NCBI RefSeq assembly: GCF_019733355.1
Contig: NZ_JAIHLQ010000003.1
Span: forward strand, 62,001 to 126,000
DNA length: 64,000 nt
DNA from: Pseudomonas baetica
Lineage (GTDB): Bacteria > Pseudomonadota > Gammaproteobacteria > Pseudomonadales > Pseudomonadaceae
Direction: 5' to 3'
The translations under genes and the position numbers were made by a program. Positions 1-9,866 of the stretch are shown here, one piece after another. The notes below the pieces were generated by a model. It was not told where the DNA came from. It ran no database searches and worked only from the letters and a program-made list of their open reading frames with translations. Numbering within the stretch: position 1 is the first letter of the stretch; each line of letters opens with the position of its first letter.

Positions 1-196
1 CACAGGGCTTGCCGATGGCCCCTTCGGCCGACTCCAGGCCAAAACGGCGGGCGTAACGTTCGTTCATCCAGACAATGTTGGCATCGCGATCAACAATCAC
101 CGTGCCTTCGCTCGATTGCTCGATGATCTCGAACAGCGAACGGATCGCCAGGGTGCGAACCCGTTGGTAGTCCTTGAGGCTTTCGGTGGTGTTCAT
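1..196 (-). CDS. PAS-domain transcriptional regulator, N-terminal part (cut by window edge)
   Basis: Partial gene reading off the left edge; the ATG is at 196-194. The visible 65 codons begin MNTTESLKDYQRVRTLAIRS and contain the start of a PAS sensor domain (GTVIVDRDANIVWMNERYA, the typical 'what am I seeing now' strand-helix). Proteins of this kind in Pseudomonas usually continue into a sigma-54 AAA+ domain and a Fis-type HTH, but that part lies outside the window, so the output domain is inference. It lies behind the ABC importer genes on the same strand, separated by 170 bp that hold a REP pair, so it is probably a separate transcription unit. Confidence 0.6.
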   Translation of the reverse strand, partial: MNTTESLKDYQRVRTLAIRSLFEIIEQSSEGTVIVDRDANIVWMNERYARRFGLESAEGAIGKPC

Positions 197-230
197 GTGC
201 AGACTGATCCTGATTGTGTGTTGCCAGTAC

Positions 231-329
231 CGGCCCTTTCGCGGGCAAACCCGCTCCCACAGGTTTCACGGGCGTTCACAAATTATGTCTACAACAGAAG
301 ACTCTGTGGGCGCTGGCCTGCCAGCGATG
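231..329. repeat. Inverted pair of Pseudomonas REP sequences (REPIN-like)
   Basis: 231-263 reads (minus strand) CCTGTGGGAGCGGGTTTGCC and onward to GCGAAAGGG, the familiar fluorescens-group REP core. A second, more degenerate copy in the opposite orientation (CTCTGTGGGCGCTGGCCTGC) is at 302-329. The pair fills most of the gap between the PAS gene and the stop codon of the ABC ATPase gene. Confidence 0.7.
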
Positions 330-365
330 TTCTAGATACGGTTTCAAGGCGTGCGGCGATTATGC

Positions 366-1940
366 CTACCTCGAATGCGCCGCCGCCAACAACTCTTGGG
401 TGTACGGATGCTGCGGCGAGTCAAACACCTCATGACTGGCGCCGCGCTCGACCACTTTGCCGTCCTTGATCACGATCATGTCGTGGGCCAAGGCGCGGAC
501 CACCGCCAGGTCGTGGCTGATGAACAGATAAGTGAGCCCGTACTTTTCCTGAAGATCGCGGAGCAGGGCGACCACTTGTTTCTGCACCGTACGGTCCAGT
601 GCCGAAGTCGGTTCATCCAGCAGGATCAGCGCCGGTTTCAGCACCAGTGCGCGGGCGATGGCGATGCGTTGGCGTTGCCCGCCGGAAAACTCGTGGGGAT
701 AGCGATGTCGGCTCTGCGGGTCGAGACCGACCTCCTTGAGCACGCGGATCACTTGCTCGTCGCATTCATCAGCGGTGGATTCGCGATGCACCTCCAGGCC
801 TTCGCTGATGATCTGTGCCACCGACATTCGCGGGCTGAGGCTGCCGAACGGATCCTGAAACACCACCTGCATCTGCCGGCGCCAGGGTCGTAGCTGCTTC
901 TGATTGAGGCCGTCGAGTGCTTCGCCCTGGAAGCGGATGCTGCCTTCGGAGTCGAGCAAACGCAGGATGGCCTGACCCAGCGTCGACTTGCCCGATCCGG
1001 ACTCGCCGACGATCCCCAGCGTCTTGCCGCGCTGGATGTTCAGGCTGATACCGTCTACCGCACGCAGATACTGTTTGCGCTGAAACAGCCCGCCACCGAC
1101 GACAAACTCAACCCGCAAATCTTTGACTTCCAGCACATTCTCGCGCTCATCCCTAGGCAGTGCTTCACCTTCGGGCTCGGCGTTGAGCAGGATGCAGCTA
1201 TAAGGATGTTTGGGCTCGTTGAACAGGGTTTCGCACGGCGCCTGCTCGACGATCTCACCGGCCTTCATTACGCAGACGCGCTGAGCAATGCTGCGCACCA
1301 GGTTGAGGTCGTGGCTGATCAGCAACAACGACATGCCCAAACGTTGTTGCAGGGATTTGAGCAGCACAAGGATCTTGCGCTGCACGGTGACGTCGAGGGC
1401 CGTGGTCGGCTCGTCGGCAATCAACAGTTCCGGTTCGCACGCCAGGGCCATGGCGATCATGACCCGCTGCCGCTGCCCACCGGACAACTGATGCGGATAC
1501 GCCTTGAGCCGCTCTTTGGGTTTCTGGATGCCCACCAGTCCGAGCAGTTCGAGAATGCGTTTTTGCGCCGCTTTACCACCGAGGCCGCGATGCAGCAGCA
1601 GGGTTTCGCCAATCTGCTTTTCGATGGTGTGCAATGGGTTGAGCGAGGTCATCGGCTCTTGAAAAATCATGGCGATGCGGTTGCCCCGCAGTTCACGCAG
1701 AACCTTGGGATCAGCGCCGATCAGTTCCTGTGCGCGATAGCGAATGCTGCCGGTGGTTTGCGCCTCAGAATCGGGGAGCAATTGCAGAATCGAATGGGCG
1801 GTTACCGATTTGCCCGAGCCCGATTCGCCAACCAGCGCCAGGCACTCGCCGGGGCGGATGTCCAGACACAGGTCGCGCACCACGGTCTGACCCTGGAAGG
1901 CAACGTTGAGGTTTCGTATTTCAATCAGGTTGTCAGTCAT
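366..1940 (-). CDS. yejF: Peptide ABC importer, duplicated ATP-binding subunit (YejF-like)
   Basis: About 524 aa with two complete nucleotide-binding domains in one chain. Walker A GESGSGKS occurs near residue 40 and again near 310; each half has its signature ([16 protein letters not shown]), Walker B (LLIADEP, LILLDEP) and H-loop (SHDL). This tandem layout is that of YejF, the energiser of the YejABEF importer for oligopeptides and microcin C-like peptides. The ATG at 1940 is preferred; an in-frame GTG lies two codons upstream at 1946, and neither has a strong ribosome site because the start sits 9 bp behind the yejE stop, suggesting translational coupling. Last gene of the operon. Confidence 0.9.
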   Translation of the reverse strand: MTDNLIEIRNLNVAFQGQTVVRDLCLDIRPGECLALVGESGSGKSVTAHSILQLLPDSEAQTTGSIRYRAQELIGADPKVLRELRGNRIAMIFQEPMTSLNPLHTIEKQIGETLLLHRGLGGKAAQKRILELLGLVGIQKPKERLKAYPHQLSGGQRQRVMIAMALACEPELLIADEPTTALDVTVQRKILVLLKSLQQRLGMSLLLISHDLNLVRSIAQRVCVMKAGEIVEQAPCETLFNEPKHPYSCILLNAEPEGEALPRDERENVLEVKDLRVEFVVGGGLFQRKQYLRAVDGISLNIQRGKTLGIVGESGSGKSTLGQAILRLLDSEGSIRFQGEALDGLNQKQLRPWRRQMQVVFQDPFGSLSPRMSVAQIISEGLEVHRESTADECDEQVIRVLKEVGLDPQSRHRYPHEFSGGQRQRIAIARALVLKPALILLDEPTSALDRTVQKQVVALLRDLQEKYGLTYLFISHDLAVVRALAHDMIVIKDGKVVERGASHEVFDSPQHPYTQELLAAAHSR

Positions 1941-1949
1941 GGTCACGCT

Positions 1950-2972
1950 TCAGGATCGTGGGTCGAATGCGTCGCGTAACGCTTCGCCGATGAACACCAG
2001 TAGGGAAAGAATCAGCGCCAGGGTGAAAAACGCCGTCAAGCCCAGCCACGGTGCTTGCAGATTCTGTTTGCCTTGACCGATCAGCTCGCCCAGTGAAGCA
2101 CTGCCAGCGGGCATGCCGAACCCGAGGAAATCCAGTGCAGTGAGCGTGGAAATCGCCCCGGTCAGAATGAATGGCAGATAGCTGAGCGTGGCATTCATGG
2201 CGTTGGGCAGAATGTGCCGGACAATCACCTTGCGGTCACTCAAGCCCAACGCGCGCGCAGCTTTGACGTATTCCAGATTGCGTCCGCGCAGGAACTCGGC
2301 ACGCACCACGTCGACCAGCGCCAGCCATGAAAACAGCGCCATGATCCCCAGTAGCCACCAGAAATTCGGCTCGACGAAACCGGAGAGGATGATCAGCAGG
2401 TACAGCACTGGCAGCCCGGACCAAACCTCGAGCAATCGTTGTCCCAGCAGATCGACCCAACCACCGTAGTAGCCTTGCAATGCGCCAGCCGCAATACCGA
2501 TCAATGCGCTGACAAACGTCAGCATCAGCGCAAACAGGATCGACACCCTCGCGCCGAAAATCACCCGTGCCAAGACATCTCGAGCCTGATCGTCGGTGCC
2601 CAGCCAGTTGACCGATGTCGGCGGACTTGGCGCGGGTTTGTCGAGGTCATAGTTAGGCGTGTCGTCACTGAACGGGATCGGCGGAAACAGCAACCAGCCG
2701 CCGTCCTTGTGGATCAGGTTCTGTACATAGTCGCTGCGATAATCGGCCTGGAACGGCAGTTGCCCGCCGAACGCCTGTTCGGTGTGGCGCTTGAATACCG
2801 GGAAATACCATTGGCCCTGATAGCTGACCACCAGCGGCTTGTCATTGGCGATCAGTTCGCCGCCCAGGGTCAAGATAAACAGACCGATAAACAGCCATAA
2901 CGACCACCAGCCACGACGGTTTTTCTTGAATCGCTCGAAACGGCGACGACCCAGCGGGGAGAGGTTGAACAT
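1950..2972 (-). CDS. yejE: Peptide ABC importer, inner-membrane permease (YejE-like)
   Basis: 340 aa binding-protein-dependent permease of the DppC/OppC type: a first transmembrane helix near residue 25, a long periplasmic stretch, then about five helices. The EAA loop (EYVKAARALGLSDRKVIVRH) contacts the ATPase. The ATG at 2972 overlaps the yejB stop as TGATG, which fixes the start; upstream in-frame codons are inside yejB. Partner of YejB in the membrane channel; the length matches E. coli YejE. Confidence 0.9.
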   Translation of the reverse strand: MFNLSPLGRRRFERFKKNRRGWWSLWLFIGLFILTLGGELIANDKPLVVSYQGQWYFPVFKRHTEQAFGGQLPFQADYRSDYVQNLIHKDGGWLLFPPIPFSDDTPNYDLDKPAPSPPTSVNWLGTDDQARDVLARVIFGARVSILFALMLTFVSALIGIAAGALQGYYGGWVDLLGQRLLEVWSGLPVLYLLIILSGFVEPNFWWLLGIMALFSWLALVDVVRAEFLRGRNLEYVKAARALGLSDRKVIVRHILPNAMNATLSYLPFILTGAISTLTALDFLGFGMPAGSASLGELIGQGKQNLQAPWLGLTAFFTLALILSLLVFIGEALRDAFDPRS

Positions 2973-4030
2973 CAGGCGTTCCTCGCCGAAAAATCGATGC
3001 GCGGATCCACCAGCGTGTAGCACAGATCACCGATCAGTTTTATCAAGAGGCCGAACAGGGTGAAGATGAACAGCGAGCCGAACACCACCGGATAATCCCG
3101 CGAGACAGCCGCTTCGTAGCTCATGCGGCCGAGGCCGTCGAGAGAAAAGATCACTTCGATCAGCAGGGAACCGGCGAAGAACACGCTGATAAAGGCCTGG
3201 GGAATGCCCGACACCACTAGCAGCATCGCGTTACGGAACACATGCCCGTAGAGCACCCGGCGCTCGCTCAGGCCTTTGGCCCGGGCGGTGACCACGTATT
3301 GACGCGTTATTTCATTGAGGAACGAGTTCTTGGTCAGGATCGTCAATGTTGCGAATCCACCAATCACCAGCGAGGTCACCGGCAACACCAGATGCCAGAA
3401 ATAGTCGGTGATTTTGCCCAGTGTCGACAGCGATTCAAAGTTGTCCGACACCAACCCGCGCACCGGGAACCAGTTCAGCGAGGTGCCACCGGCAAACAGC
3501 ACGATCAGGAACATCGCAAACAGGAACGCGGGCATTGCATAGCCGATGATGATCGCCGTGCTGCTCCAGATATCGAAATGACTGCCGTGGTGCACCGCTT
3601 TGCGAATGCCCAGCGGGATCGAAATCAGATAGGTGATCAGCGTCGCCCATAGCCCGAGGGAAATGGTGACCGGCATTTTTTCCAGAATCAGGTCGGTGAC
3701 CGTGGCACCACGGAAGAAGCTTTTGCCGAAATCCAGTTGCGCGTAGTTCTTGAGCATCAGCCACAGACGCTCAGGGGCCGGTTTGTCGAAGCCGTACTGT
3801 TTTTCAATGTCCTTGATCAGTTGCGGATCGAGGCCTCGGCTGGCGCGTGAAGTGCTCATGGTTTCGCTTGCGCCGCCACCGACGTTGCCGCCACCGATGC
3901 CTTGCAGATGGGCAATGGCCTGTTCGACCGGGCCGCCGGGCGCGGCTTGAATGATCACGAAGTTGACCAGCAGGATGATCACCAGCGTCGGAATGATCAG
4001 CAGCAGGCGCCGCAGTATGTAACCCCACAT
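2972..4030 (-). CDS. yejB: Peptide ABC importer, inner-membrane permease (YejB-like)
   Basis: 352 aa permease of the DppB/OppB family. It opens with the hydrophobic helix [20 protein letters not shown], has a Gly/Ser-rich insertion around residues 45-65, and carries the EAA loop [20 protein letters not shown] in the C-terminal half. Start and stop both overlap neighbours as TGATG (4028-4032 with yejA, 2970-2974 with yejE), so the four genes look translationally coupled. Confidence 0.9.
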   Translation of the reverse strand: MWGYILRRLLLIIPTLVIILLVNFVIIQAAPGGPVEQAIAHLQGIGGGNVGGGASETMSTSRASRGLDPQLIKDIEKQYGFDKPAPERLWLMLKNYAQLDFGKSFFRGATVTDLILEKMPVTISLGLWATLITYLISIPLGIRKAVHHGSHFDIWSSTAIIIGYAMPAFLFAMFLIVLFAGGTSLNWFPVRGLVSDNFESLSTLGKITDYFWHLVLPVTSLVIGGFATLTILTKNSFLNEITRQYVVTARAKGLSERRVLYGHVFRNAMLLVVSGIPQAFISVFFAGSLLIEVIFSLDGLGRMSYEAAVSRDYPVVFGSLFIFTLFGLLIKLIGDLCYTLVDPRIDFSARNA

Positions 4031-5898
4031 CAGTGCGGCCCTCCGGGTCTGGCGCGTGTGATTTTTTCAGCGGTCATCTGTTGATTGGTCAACGGTGTCC
4101 TGCTGATTTCCCACCAGCTCTCGATGGCTTCGTCATTGCTGGCCTGAACCGATGGAATGCCGAAACGATTCCACCAGACTGTCGACGTTCCCGGCGGGTA
4201 GTAGTTGGGAATCCAGTAGTAGTTCCATTGCAGCACCCGGTCCAGCGCGTGGGCGTAGTGCAGCATGTCGGATTGGGTCGTGGCGCGAATCAGACCGTTG
4301 ATCAGCGTGTCGACCGCCGGGTTCTTCAACACCATGTAGTTGTTGGCCCCCGGATCGTTGGCCGATGCTGAGCCGAAGTAGTTGAGCAACTCGCCACCAG
4401 GAGACGTGCTGACGGGATAACCGGTGACGATCATGTCGTAGTCGCGGCTCATCAAGCGGTTGACGTATTGCGAAGAGTCGATGCGACGGATGTTGAGGTC
4501 GATGCCGATCTGTTTGAGCGTGCGTTTATACGGCAGCAGCAGGCGATCCATGCCGTTCTGGCTGACCAGAAAAGTGAAGCTGAGCGGCTCGCCCTTGGCA
4601 TTCACCAGTTGATCGCCATCTGGCCTCCAGCCGGCCTGCTCCAGCAATTCGAGAGCTTGCAACTGTTTATCACGGATTATTCCGCTGCCATCGGTTTTCG
4701 GCGCTTCGAAGACCTTGTTAAAAACCTCGTCGGGAACCTGTGCGCGTAGCGGTTCAAGAATCTTCAACTCAGCCGCATCTGGCAACTGTCGGGCCGCCAG
4801 GACAGTGTTGGAAAAATAGCTCTGCTGGCGGATGTAGAGGTTGCGCATCATCTGCCGGTTGCTCCACTCGAAATCCCAGAGCATGGCCAGCGCCTGACGC
4901 ACGCGACGATCCTGGAACATCGGTTTTTGCAGGTTGAACACAAAACCCTGAGCAGATTGCGGTGCCTCGGTGGCCAAATGGGCCTTTTGCAGGCGCCCGT
5001 CGCGCAGGGCAGGGCTGTCATAGCCGATCGAGTAGCCGGTGGCGGAGAACTCACGGTTGTAGTCATAGGCGCCACCGCGCAGTACCTGGCGGGCGACGTC
5101 GGTGTCGCCGAAGTACTCGATGCTGAAGTGGTCGAAATTGTAGAGGCCGCGACTAACCGGCAGATCTTTGCCCCACCAGTCGGGATTGCGCTCGAACGTG
5201 ATGCTGCGCCCTGAGTCGACTTTACCGACCCTGTAAGGGCCGCTGCCCAACGGCGGTTCATATCCGCCACCGCCGGCGAAGTCACGACTCTTCCACCAAT
5301 GCTCGGGAAAGACCGGCAGGGTCGCGATGTCCAGCGGCAGGGTGCGGTTTTCGTTGTTTTTGAAATCGAAACGTACCGTCAGCGGAGCTTCCACGTCGAC
5401 GCCTTTGACGTCGGCGAACTGCGTGCGGTAGCGCAGGCTGCCCTGAGTCATCAATAGATCGTAGGTGTAGCGCACGTCTTGGGCAGTGATCGGTTTGCCG
5501 TCGGCGAAACGTGCCTTGGGATTGATGAAGAAGCGCAGCGACAGGCCGTCGTCGGAGCGCTCGATCTTTTGCGCGACCAGACCGTAGACGGTGTACGGCT
5601 CATCCATCGAACGCTGGGCCAGCGGCGAATACAGAAGGCCGTCAATCTGGGTGACGCCGATGCCTTTGTCTATATAAGGAAGGATATGGTCGAAATGGCC
5701 GATCTCGATCGCCGAGCGGCGCATCGTTCCACCTTTGGGGGCCAGTGGGTTGGTGTAGTCGAAATGACTGAAATCGGCAGGATATTTGGCGGGCTCGCCA
5801 TACACGGTAAGCGCATGTTGCGGTGTAGCGTTCACACCCACGGCGCCGGACAGCAGGGCGAGGGCGGTGAGCATCAAAGTGGGGAAAACCAGTCGCAT
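4030..5898 (-). CDS. yejA: Periplasmic peptide-binding protein of the importer (YejA-like)
   Basis: 622 aa extracellular solute-binding protein family 5. Residues 1-24 form a Sec signal (hydrophobic core [14 protein letters not shown], cleavage probably after VNA). The mature part has the long family-5 fold with motifs such as [20 protein letters not shown]. It captures peptides for YejB/E/F. First gene of the yejABEF unit. Promoter elements upstream are not distinct enough to call. Confidence 0.9.
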   Translation of the reverse strand: MRLVFPTLMLTALALLSGAVGVNATPQHALTVYGEPAKYPADFSHFDYTNPLAPKGGTMRRSAIEIGHFDHILPYIDKGIGVTQIDGLLYSPLAQRSMDEPYTVYGLVAQKIERSDDGLSLRFFINPKARFADGKPITAQDVRYTYDLLMTQGSLRYRTQFADVKGVDVEAPLTVRFDFKNNENRTLPLDIATLPVFPEHWWKSRDFAGGGGYEPPLGSGPYRVGKVDSGRSITFERNPDWWGKDLPVSRGLYNFDHFSIEYFGDTDVARQVLRGGAYDYNREFSATGYSIGYDSPALRDGRLQKAHLATEAPQSAQGFVFNLQKPMFQDRRVRQALAMLWDFEWSNRQMMRNLYIRQQSYFSNTVLAARQLPDAAELKILEPLRAQVPDEVFNKVFEAPKTDGSGIIRDKQLQALELLEQAGWRPDGDQLVNAKGEPLSFTFLVSQNGMDRLLLPYKRTLKQIGIDLNIRRIDSSQYVNRLMSRDYDMIVTGYPVSTSPGGELLNYFGSASANDPGANNYMVLKNPAVDTLINGLIRATTQSDMLHYAHALDRVLQWNYYWIPNYYPPGTSTVWWNRFGIPSVQASNDEAIESWWEISRTPLTNQQMTAEKITRARPGGPH

Positions 5899-5975
5899 TG
5901 TCAGCCTTGGAACCGGGTAATCGATAAGCGCAAGTTGTACGCGAGAGGCGCATCAGTCGCCAGCCGTATGTGTAA

Positions 5976-6011
5976 CTGAAACACAACGGCCCGCCAAGAG
6001 GCGGGCCGTTG
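5976..6011 (-). terminator. Intrinsic terminator behind ppiC
   Basis: Perfect 12-bp stem CAACGGCCCGCC / GGCGGGCCGTTG (5984-5995 and 6000-6011) with an AAGA loop. On the minus strand it is followed by a short T-rich stretch (TGTTTC), so it ends the ppiC transcript before the importer operon. Confidence 0.8.
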
Positions 6012-6031
6012 AACAACAATCAGGCGACGGA

Positions 6032-6313
6032 TCAGTCCTGACGGCTGGTGACTTCCAGCAGGTGATAACCGAACTGGGTTTTCACTGGGCCTTGCACAGT
6101 GTTGATCGGCGCGCTGAATACCACGGTGTCGAATTCCTTGACCATCTGGCCAGGACTGAACGAGCCCAGATCGCCGCCCTGACGGCTGGACGGGCAGGTG
6201 GAGTTGGCTTTGGCGACTTCGGCGAAATCAGCGCCGCCTTCGATCTGGGTCTTGAGTTCGTTGCACTTGGCTTCATCGGAAACCAGGATGTGGCGGGCAG
6301 TGGCTTTAGCCAT
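6032..6313 (-). CDS. ppiC: Small parvulin-type peptidyl-prolyl cis-trans isomerase
   Basis: 93 aa, consisting of a single parvulin domain (ARHILV at the start, then ADFAEVAK, GGDLGSF and FGYHLLEV, the usual active-site frame). It has no signal peptide, as in cytoplasmic E. coli PpiC (also about 93 aa). The ATG at 6313 follows GGAG with good spacing; an earlier in-frame Met lacks a ribosome site. It catalyses proline isomerisation in folding substrates. Monocistronic, with its own terminator. Confidence 0.92.
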   Translation of the reverse strand: MAKATARHILVSDEAKCNELKTQIEGGADFAEVAKANSTCPSSRQGGDLGSFSPGQMVKEFDTVVFSAPINTVQGPVKTQFGYHLLEVTSRQD

Positions 6314-6409
6314 GAGAAAACTCTCCAATCAATTTCAGTAAAGTGTGGAGCCTACCGGATTCAGTGAGCGAATTCTCGGCAAAGTTCCGTTCGGTTGTCG
6401 GCGTTTTGA

Positions 6410-7279
6410 TTACAGATTCGCCGCTCGCAGGCGCGAGGCATGTTCAACGTAAAGCTCAATCGGGTCTAGCGGCACGGTGATGCTGCCAGCAGGGCGGCGC
6501 AGGGTGCCCAAGTGATCCAGGGGATAGTCGGAACGGATCACCTGACCCAGGTGAGAGCTGAAACGTCCGACGAAGCCGTCATTGTGTTCTCCTTCAGTCA
6601 TGAAATATTGCGACAGCGCTCGGCAAACGCCTTGAACCGGGTCGAGAGTTGGCAAGCCGGCTACAGGCAGGACACCGCTCCAAGAGTAATAATGCACACC
6701 ATTGACTTGGGCCGGGCCGTGCCCGCCCCAAGTGGTGGGCAGTCCCTGCGGAAACTTGTCATTGAAATCGCCCACGCCCTCGGTTGTGAGTGCACTGAGC
6801 GCCGCCAATGCGCTCTGCGGCAGCGTGACATTACCGCTGAGCAACGAAATAAAGTCGGCAAACAGTGTTGCCACGTTCTGTGCAACGGCTTCCGGTAGCC
6901 GGCCTGGAACCAGTGCCTTGCGCAGGAAATCAGCCAGTTCCGATCCGTGGTTCGGGCCGCTGACCGACGTCACCGAGGCTACCGCGTGTGGCGCGAGCGC
7001 CGCAGCGTATCGAGCAGCCAATGCTCCCTGGCTATGCCCTATGAGGTTGACTTTGCTGGCGCCTGTGCCTCGCCGGACACGATCAATCTGGGTAAGCAGT
7101 TGCTCACCCCTCACTTCGTTGTTGTGGGTGGCGGAGAGGTGCGGAACGAACACTCGGTTGTTAGCCGTTTTCAGAGCGTCCTTGACGTCATGAAACAGCT
7201 CGAAATGGCCGATACGTTCGAACCCGAACAGGCCGTGCACCAACAGGATGGGATAACGAGTTGTAGCATTCCGTTGCAT
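6410..7279 (-). CDS. Family I triacylglycerol lipase without signal peptide
   Basis: 289 aa alpha/beta hydrolase closely resembling Pseudomonas LipA/LipC: N-terminal YPILLVHGLFGF, nucleophile elbow GHSQG (Ser83), acid in NDGFVG (Asp234) and His256 in LDHLGT. Unlike secreted LipA it starts directly at the mature domain (MQRNATTRYP) with no signal sequence, and no lipase foldase gene lies beside it. As I recall the LipA structure, a calcium ligand follows the catalytic His (HLD); here the corresponding residue is Gly, so calcium binding may be altered. The ATG at 7279 follows AAGGTAAG. Likely an intracellular esterase/lipase. Confidence 0.85.
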   Translation of the reverse strand: MQRNATTRYPILLVHGLFGFERIGHFELFHDVKDALKTANNRVFVPHLSATHNNEVRGEQLLTQIDRVRRGTGASKVNLIGHSQGALAARYAAALAPHAVASVTSVSGPNHGSELADFLRKALVPGRLPEAVAQNVATLFADFISLLSGNVTLPQSALAALSALTTEGVGDFNDKFPQGLPTTWGGHGPAQVNGVHYYSWSGVLPVAGLPTLDPVQGVCRALSQYFMTEGEHNDGFVGRFSSHLGQVIRSDYPLDHLGTLRRPAGSITVPLDPIELYVEHASRLRAANL

Positions 7280-7613
7280 GTTCTTACCTTTTCTCAGAAG
7301 TTCATCGGGAAATCTGTGGGCCACTCTAAAACACACAACTCGTTGAAGAAGTACGAAGAGGCTTCACTAGGCCGTTGAATCTGGACTAGAGGGCGTACGA
7401 AGTTTCGGATGTTTATGAAATCCAAATCGGAAGTTCTGGCCGTCTTCCGCCTGGCAGAAATTGATTTTGCGTTACTTGCCTACCGCAGTTGCGGCTTTTG
7501 CTCTATGGCTGCGACGTATTGGGCTGATAGCGACGGGATGAGCAATCGGGTTCAATGTTGGCTGTCGACGCCGTCAATGAAGGCAGCGTTATGTCCAAGG
7601 AATGGAGCTACGA
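7280..7613. other. Intergenic region, no supported gene
   Basis: 334 bp between the lipase start (minus) and the repeat protein start (plus). It should hold the divergent promoters. A 72-codon plus-strand reading frame here (7409-7627) has no ribosome site or recognisable motif and overlaps the real downstream start, so I do not call it. Confidence 0.5.
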
Positions 7614-8693
7614 ATGAACACTCATGAAATCGAGTTTTGCTACCGGATGCGTCACCACGCCAGTCCCGGTACGACTAATGAACTGTTGCCTGCAGCAATG
7701 CTCGATTCTCTGGAGGGGGCCGTGCTCGATCCTTCGCTAAGCGAAGTCGTCATACGTATCGCGCCCTATGCAAATATGGCGAGTGGGGATCAGTTGCTGT
7801 TGAACTGGGACGGTCTGGATATCGAGGGCTTTGCTTATCAACACGAAATGGTCCGCTTTGTCAGCGAAGCCCAGGTAGGCAAAGACGTCATTTTCGTCGT
7901 CAAAGGTATGCACATCGCAGCACTGGATGGCGGTTCGCTAGAGGTCTACTGGACACTTGTCAGCGCAGGCCTGTCTGAACCTGCATCGTCTGCCCGTTTG
8001 CAGTTGACTGTGGGGGATGCGCGACCGCAGTTGCTGGCTCCCTATATCGCAGGCGCTGTTGGCGGAGCGCTGGATCCGGCGCTCGCGATGGAAGGCGCGC
8101 TCATCAGTCTCCAGCCTTACGCACGGATGACCGCAGGCGATCAGGTGACGTTGCTATGGTCTGGAGACGCATCAACGCTATCGCTCAAGGATCGACTGAA
8201 GGTCGAAGCCTTCGCTGTCGCAGACATCCTGTCATTCTGGGTTGCTCCTGAATACATCGCAGCACATCTCGGTGGCGAGGTGACAGTACGCTATCGAGTC
8301 GAGCAAATCAGTGGAGCGGTGCGCGAATCGGAGCCTGCAAGAGTGCTCATCACCCCGTTCGTGCATGGCGAACTGGATGCGCCCGATGTGCTTGAGGCTG
8401 ATGACGGGGTGCTGTCGACGGAAAGTTCAATTGACGGTGTCACCGTGGTGATCGGCAATGCCCGGACACAAGAGGGTGAGTTGGTCTACCTCAAGTGTGA
8501 TGGTGATTTTTTCAATCATCGGGATGACCGTGAAATCACTCGGGAAACCGCTGGCAAACCGTTGATTTTTATAGTGCCGCATCGTTTCTGGCGCGAGCAT
8601 CTAGGCTCCACCGTACGGGTTGCCTATTCGGTCGAGCGGTTGGACGATGTCAGTCATGAGTCTGCGGCGACACAGGTGCGCGTAGAGACATAA
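7614..8693 (+). CDS. Three-repeat Ig-like domain protein of unknown function
   Basis: 359 aa, no signal peptide or transmembrane segment. Three roughly 115-residue repeats share the pattern I-x-PY-x-x-M-x-x-GD-x-(V/L)-x-L-x-W: 'IRIAPYANMASGDQLLLNW', 'ISLQPYARMTAGDQVTLLW' and a more diverged third copy ending in 'GELVYLKCDG'. This beta-sandwich pattern occurs in large Pseudomonas surface/adhesin-like proteins, but here it stands alone. The ATG at 7614 follows GGAG at 7604; an earlier in-frame ATG at 7602 has no such site. No operon partners; function unknown. Confidence 0.75.
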   Translation: MNTHEIEFCYRMRHHASPGTTNELLPAAMLDSLEGAVLDPSLSEVVIRIAPYANMASGDQLLLNWDGLDIEGFAYQHEMVRFVSEAQVGKDVIFVVKGMHIAALDGGSLEVYWTLVSAGLSEPASSARLQLTVGDARPQLLAPYIAGAVGGALDPALAMEGALISLQPYARMTAGDQVTLLWSGDASTLSLKDRLKVEAFAVADILSFWVAPEYIAAHLGGEVTVRYRVEQISGAVRESEPARVLITPFVHGELDAPDVLEADDGVLSTESSIDGVTVVIGNARTQEGELVYLKCDGDFFNHRDDREITRETAGKPLIFIVPHRFWREHLGSTVRVAYSVERLDDVSHESAATQVRVET

Positions 8694-8707
8694 CTGCGAC
8701 GCGGCCA

Positions 8708-8736
8708 GCCCTCCGGTTTTGATTGAGCCGGAGGGC
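8708..8736. terminator. Hairpin between convergent genes (possible bidirectional terminator)
   Basis: Nine-bp perfect stem GCCCTCCGG / CCGGAGGGC (8708-8716, 8728-8736) between the convergent ends of the repeat protein and the DAHP synthase. No clear U-tract on either side, so terminator activity is inferred from position. Confidence 0.5.
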
Positions 8737-8746
8737 AAGGTTGCAA

Positions 8747-9820
8747 TCAGCCTCTGGCTTCGGCGCCAAGACGCTCAGCCGCATCGAGCAGCAATCGTTC
8801 CGTGGCGCTGAAACCGAGGCAGCCATCGGTGATCGAAACGCCGTAGCGCAACGATGCATTCAGCGGCTGACAGCCTTCGAACAGATGAGACTCCAGCATC
8901 ATGCCGATCAGGGAGCTATCGCCCTGCAAGCGTTGTTCAAGCACTTCGTTGAAGACGCCTGGTTGACGCAGCGGATCCTTGCCGCTGTTGGCGTGACTGC
9001 AGTCGACCATGATCCGGCTCGGAATTTTCAAACGTTTCAGGTCGGCGTGAATGCTTGCCACGCTATCGCGATCGTAGTTAGGCCCCTGATGGCCACCGCG
9101 TAACACCAAATGGGTATCTGGGTTGCCGGGCGTCTGAATAATAGCCGGATGCCCTTGGCTGTCGACCCCGAAGTGTCGATGTGGGTGGGCTGCCGAACGC
9201 ATGGCATCCACAGCAACGGCCGCGCCACCGTCGGTGCCATTCTTGAAGCCTACCGGCATGCTCAAGCCGCTGGCCATCTCGCGATGAATTTGTGATTCCG
9301 TCGTCCGCGCGCCAATAGCAACCCAACTGAGCAGATCGTCGAAGTATCCTGCCGCCATGGGCTGCAACAGTTCGGTAGCCACGGGCAACCCGAGGCGGAT
9401 CATTTCCAGCATCAGTCCGCGGGACATCGTCAGGCCGCCGGCCATGTCGTCACTGCCATCCAGGTTCGGGTCGTAAGCCAAGCCTTTCCAGCCGACCGTA
9501 GTACGCGGTTTTTCGACGTAGGCACGCATCACCAGCAGCATTTCGTCGCTGACGTTTTCAGCCAGACGGGCGAGTTTGCCTGCATATTCAAGGGCGGACT
9601 CAGGGTCGTGGATGGAGCAGGGGCCGACGATTACCAACAGACGCTGGTCTTCGCCATTGAGGATCGCGCGAACCGCTTGGCGGTGGGCGGCGACCTGTCG
9701 GCTCAAGGCATTGCTCAGGGGCAATTGCTGTTTGAGTTGCAACGAACTGGGCAGACGCAGGGTCAGTGCTTCGTTGGCAGAATCGAGGGACAGTGGCAGA
9801 GCAGAAACGGACGAGTTCAT
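8747..9820 (-). CDS. Class I 3-deoxy-7-phosphoheptulonate (DAHP) synthase
   Basis: 357 aa, the usual AroF/G/H length. It condenses PEP and erythrose-4-phosphate, the first step of the shikimate pathway. Metal-site residues aligned from the E. coli enzymes are present: Cys68 (VGPCSIHD), His276 (DCSHAN), Glu310 (LESHLFEG) and Asp332 (TDGCLG); KPRTTVGWKG and GARTTESQ are also conserved. Which aromatic amino acid inhibits it cannot be decided from sequence alone. The ATG at 9820 follows AGGAAG. It lies downstream of an attenuator-type leader carrying aromatic codons of all three kinds, so expression is probably set by charged aromatic tRNA levels. Confidence 0.95.
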   Translation of the reverse strand: MNSSVSALPLSLDSANEALTLRLPSSLQLKQQLPLSNALSRQVAAHRQAVRAILNGEDQRLLVIVGPCSIHDPESALEYAGKLARLAENVSDEMLLVMRAYVEKPRTTVGWKGLAYDPNLDGSDDMAGGLTMSRGLMLEMIRLGLPVATELLQPMAAGYFDDLLSWVAIGARTTESQIHREMASGLSMPVGFKNGTDGGAAVAVDAMRSAAHPHRHFGVDSQGHPAIIQTPGNPDTHLVLRGGHQGPNYDRDSVASIHADLKRLKIPSRIMVDCSHANSGKDPLRQPGVFNEVLEQRLQGDSSLIGMMLESHLFEGCQPLNASLRYGVSITDGCLGFSATERLLLDAAERLGAEARG

Positions 9821-9866
9821 ATGTGTTCTTCCTGGGCTGGCGGCGGTTCTTCCCGCTCGCTCGGCC

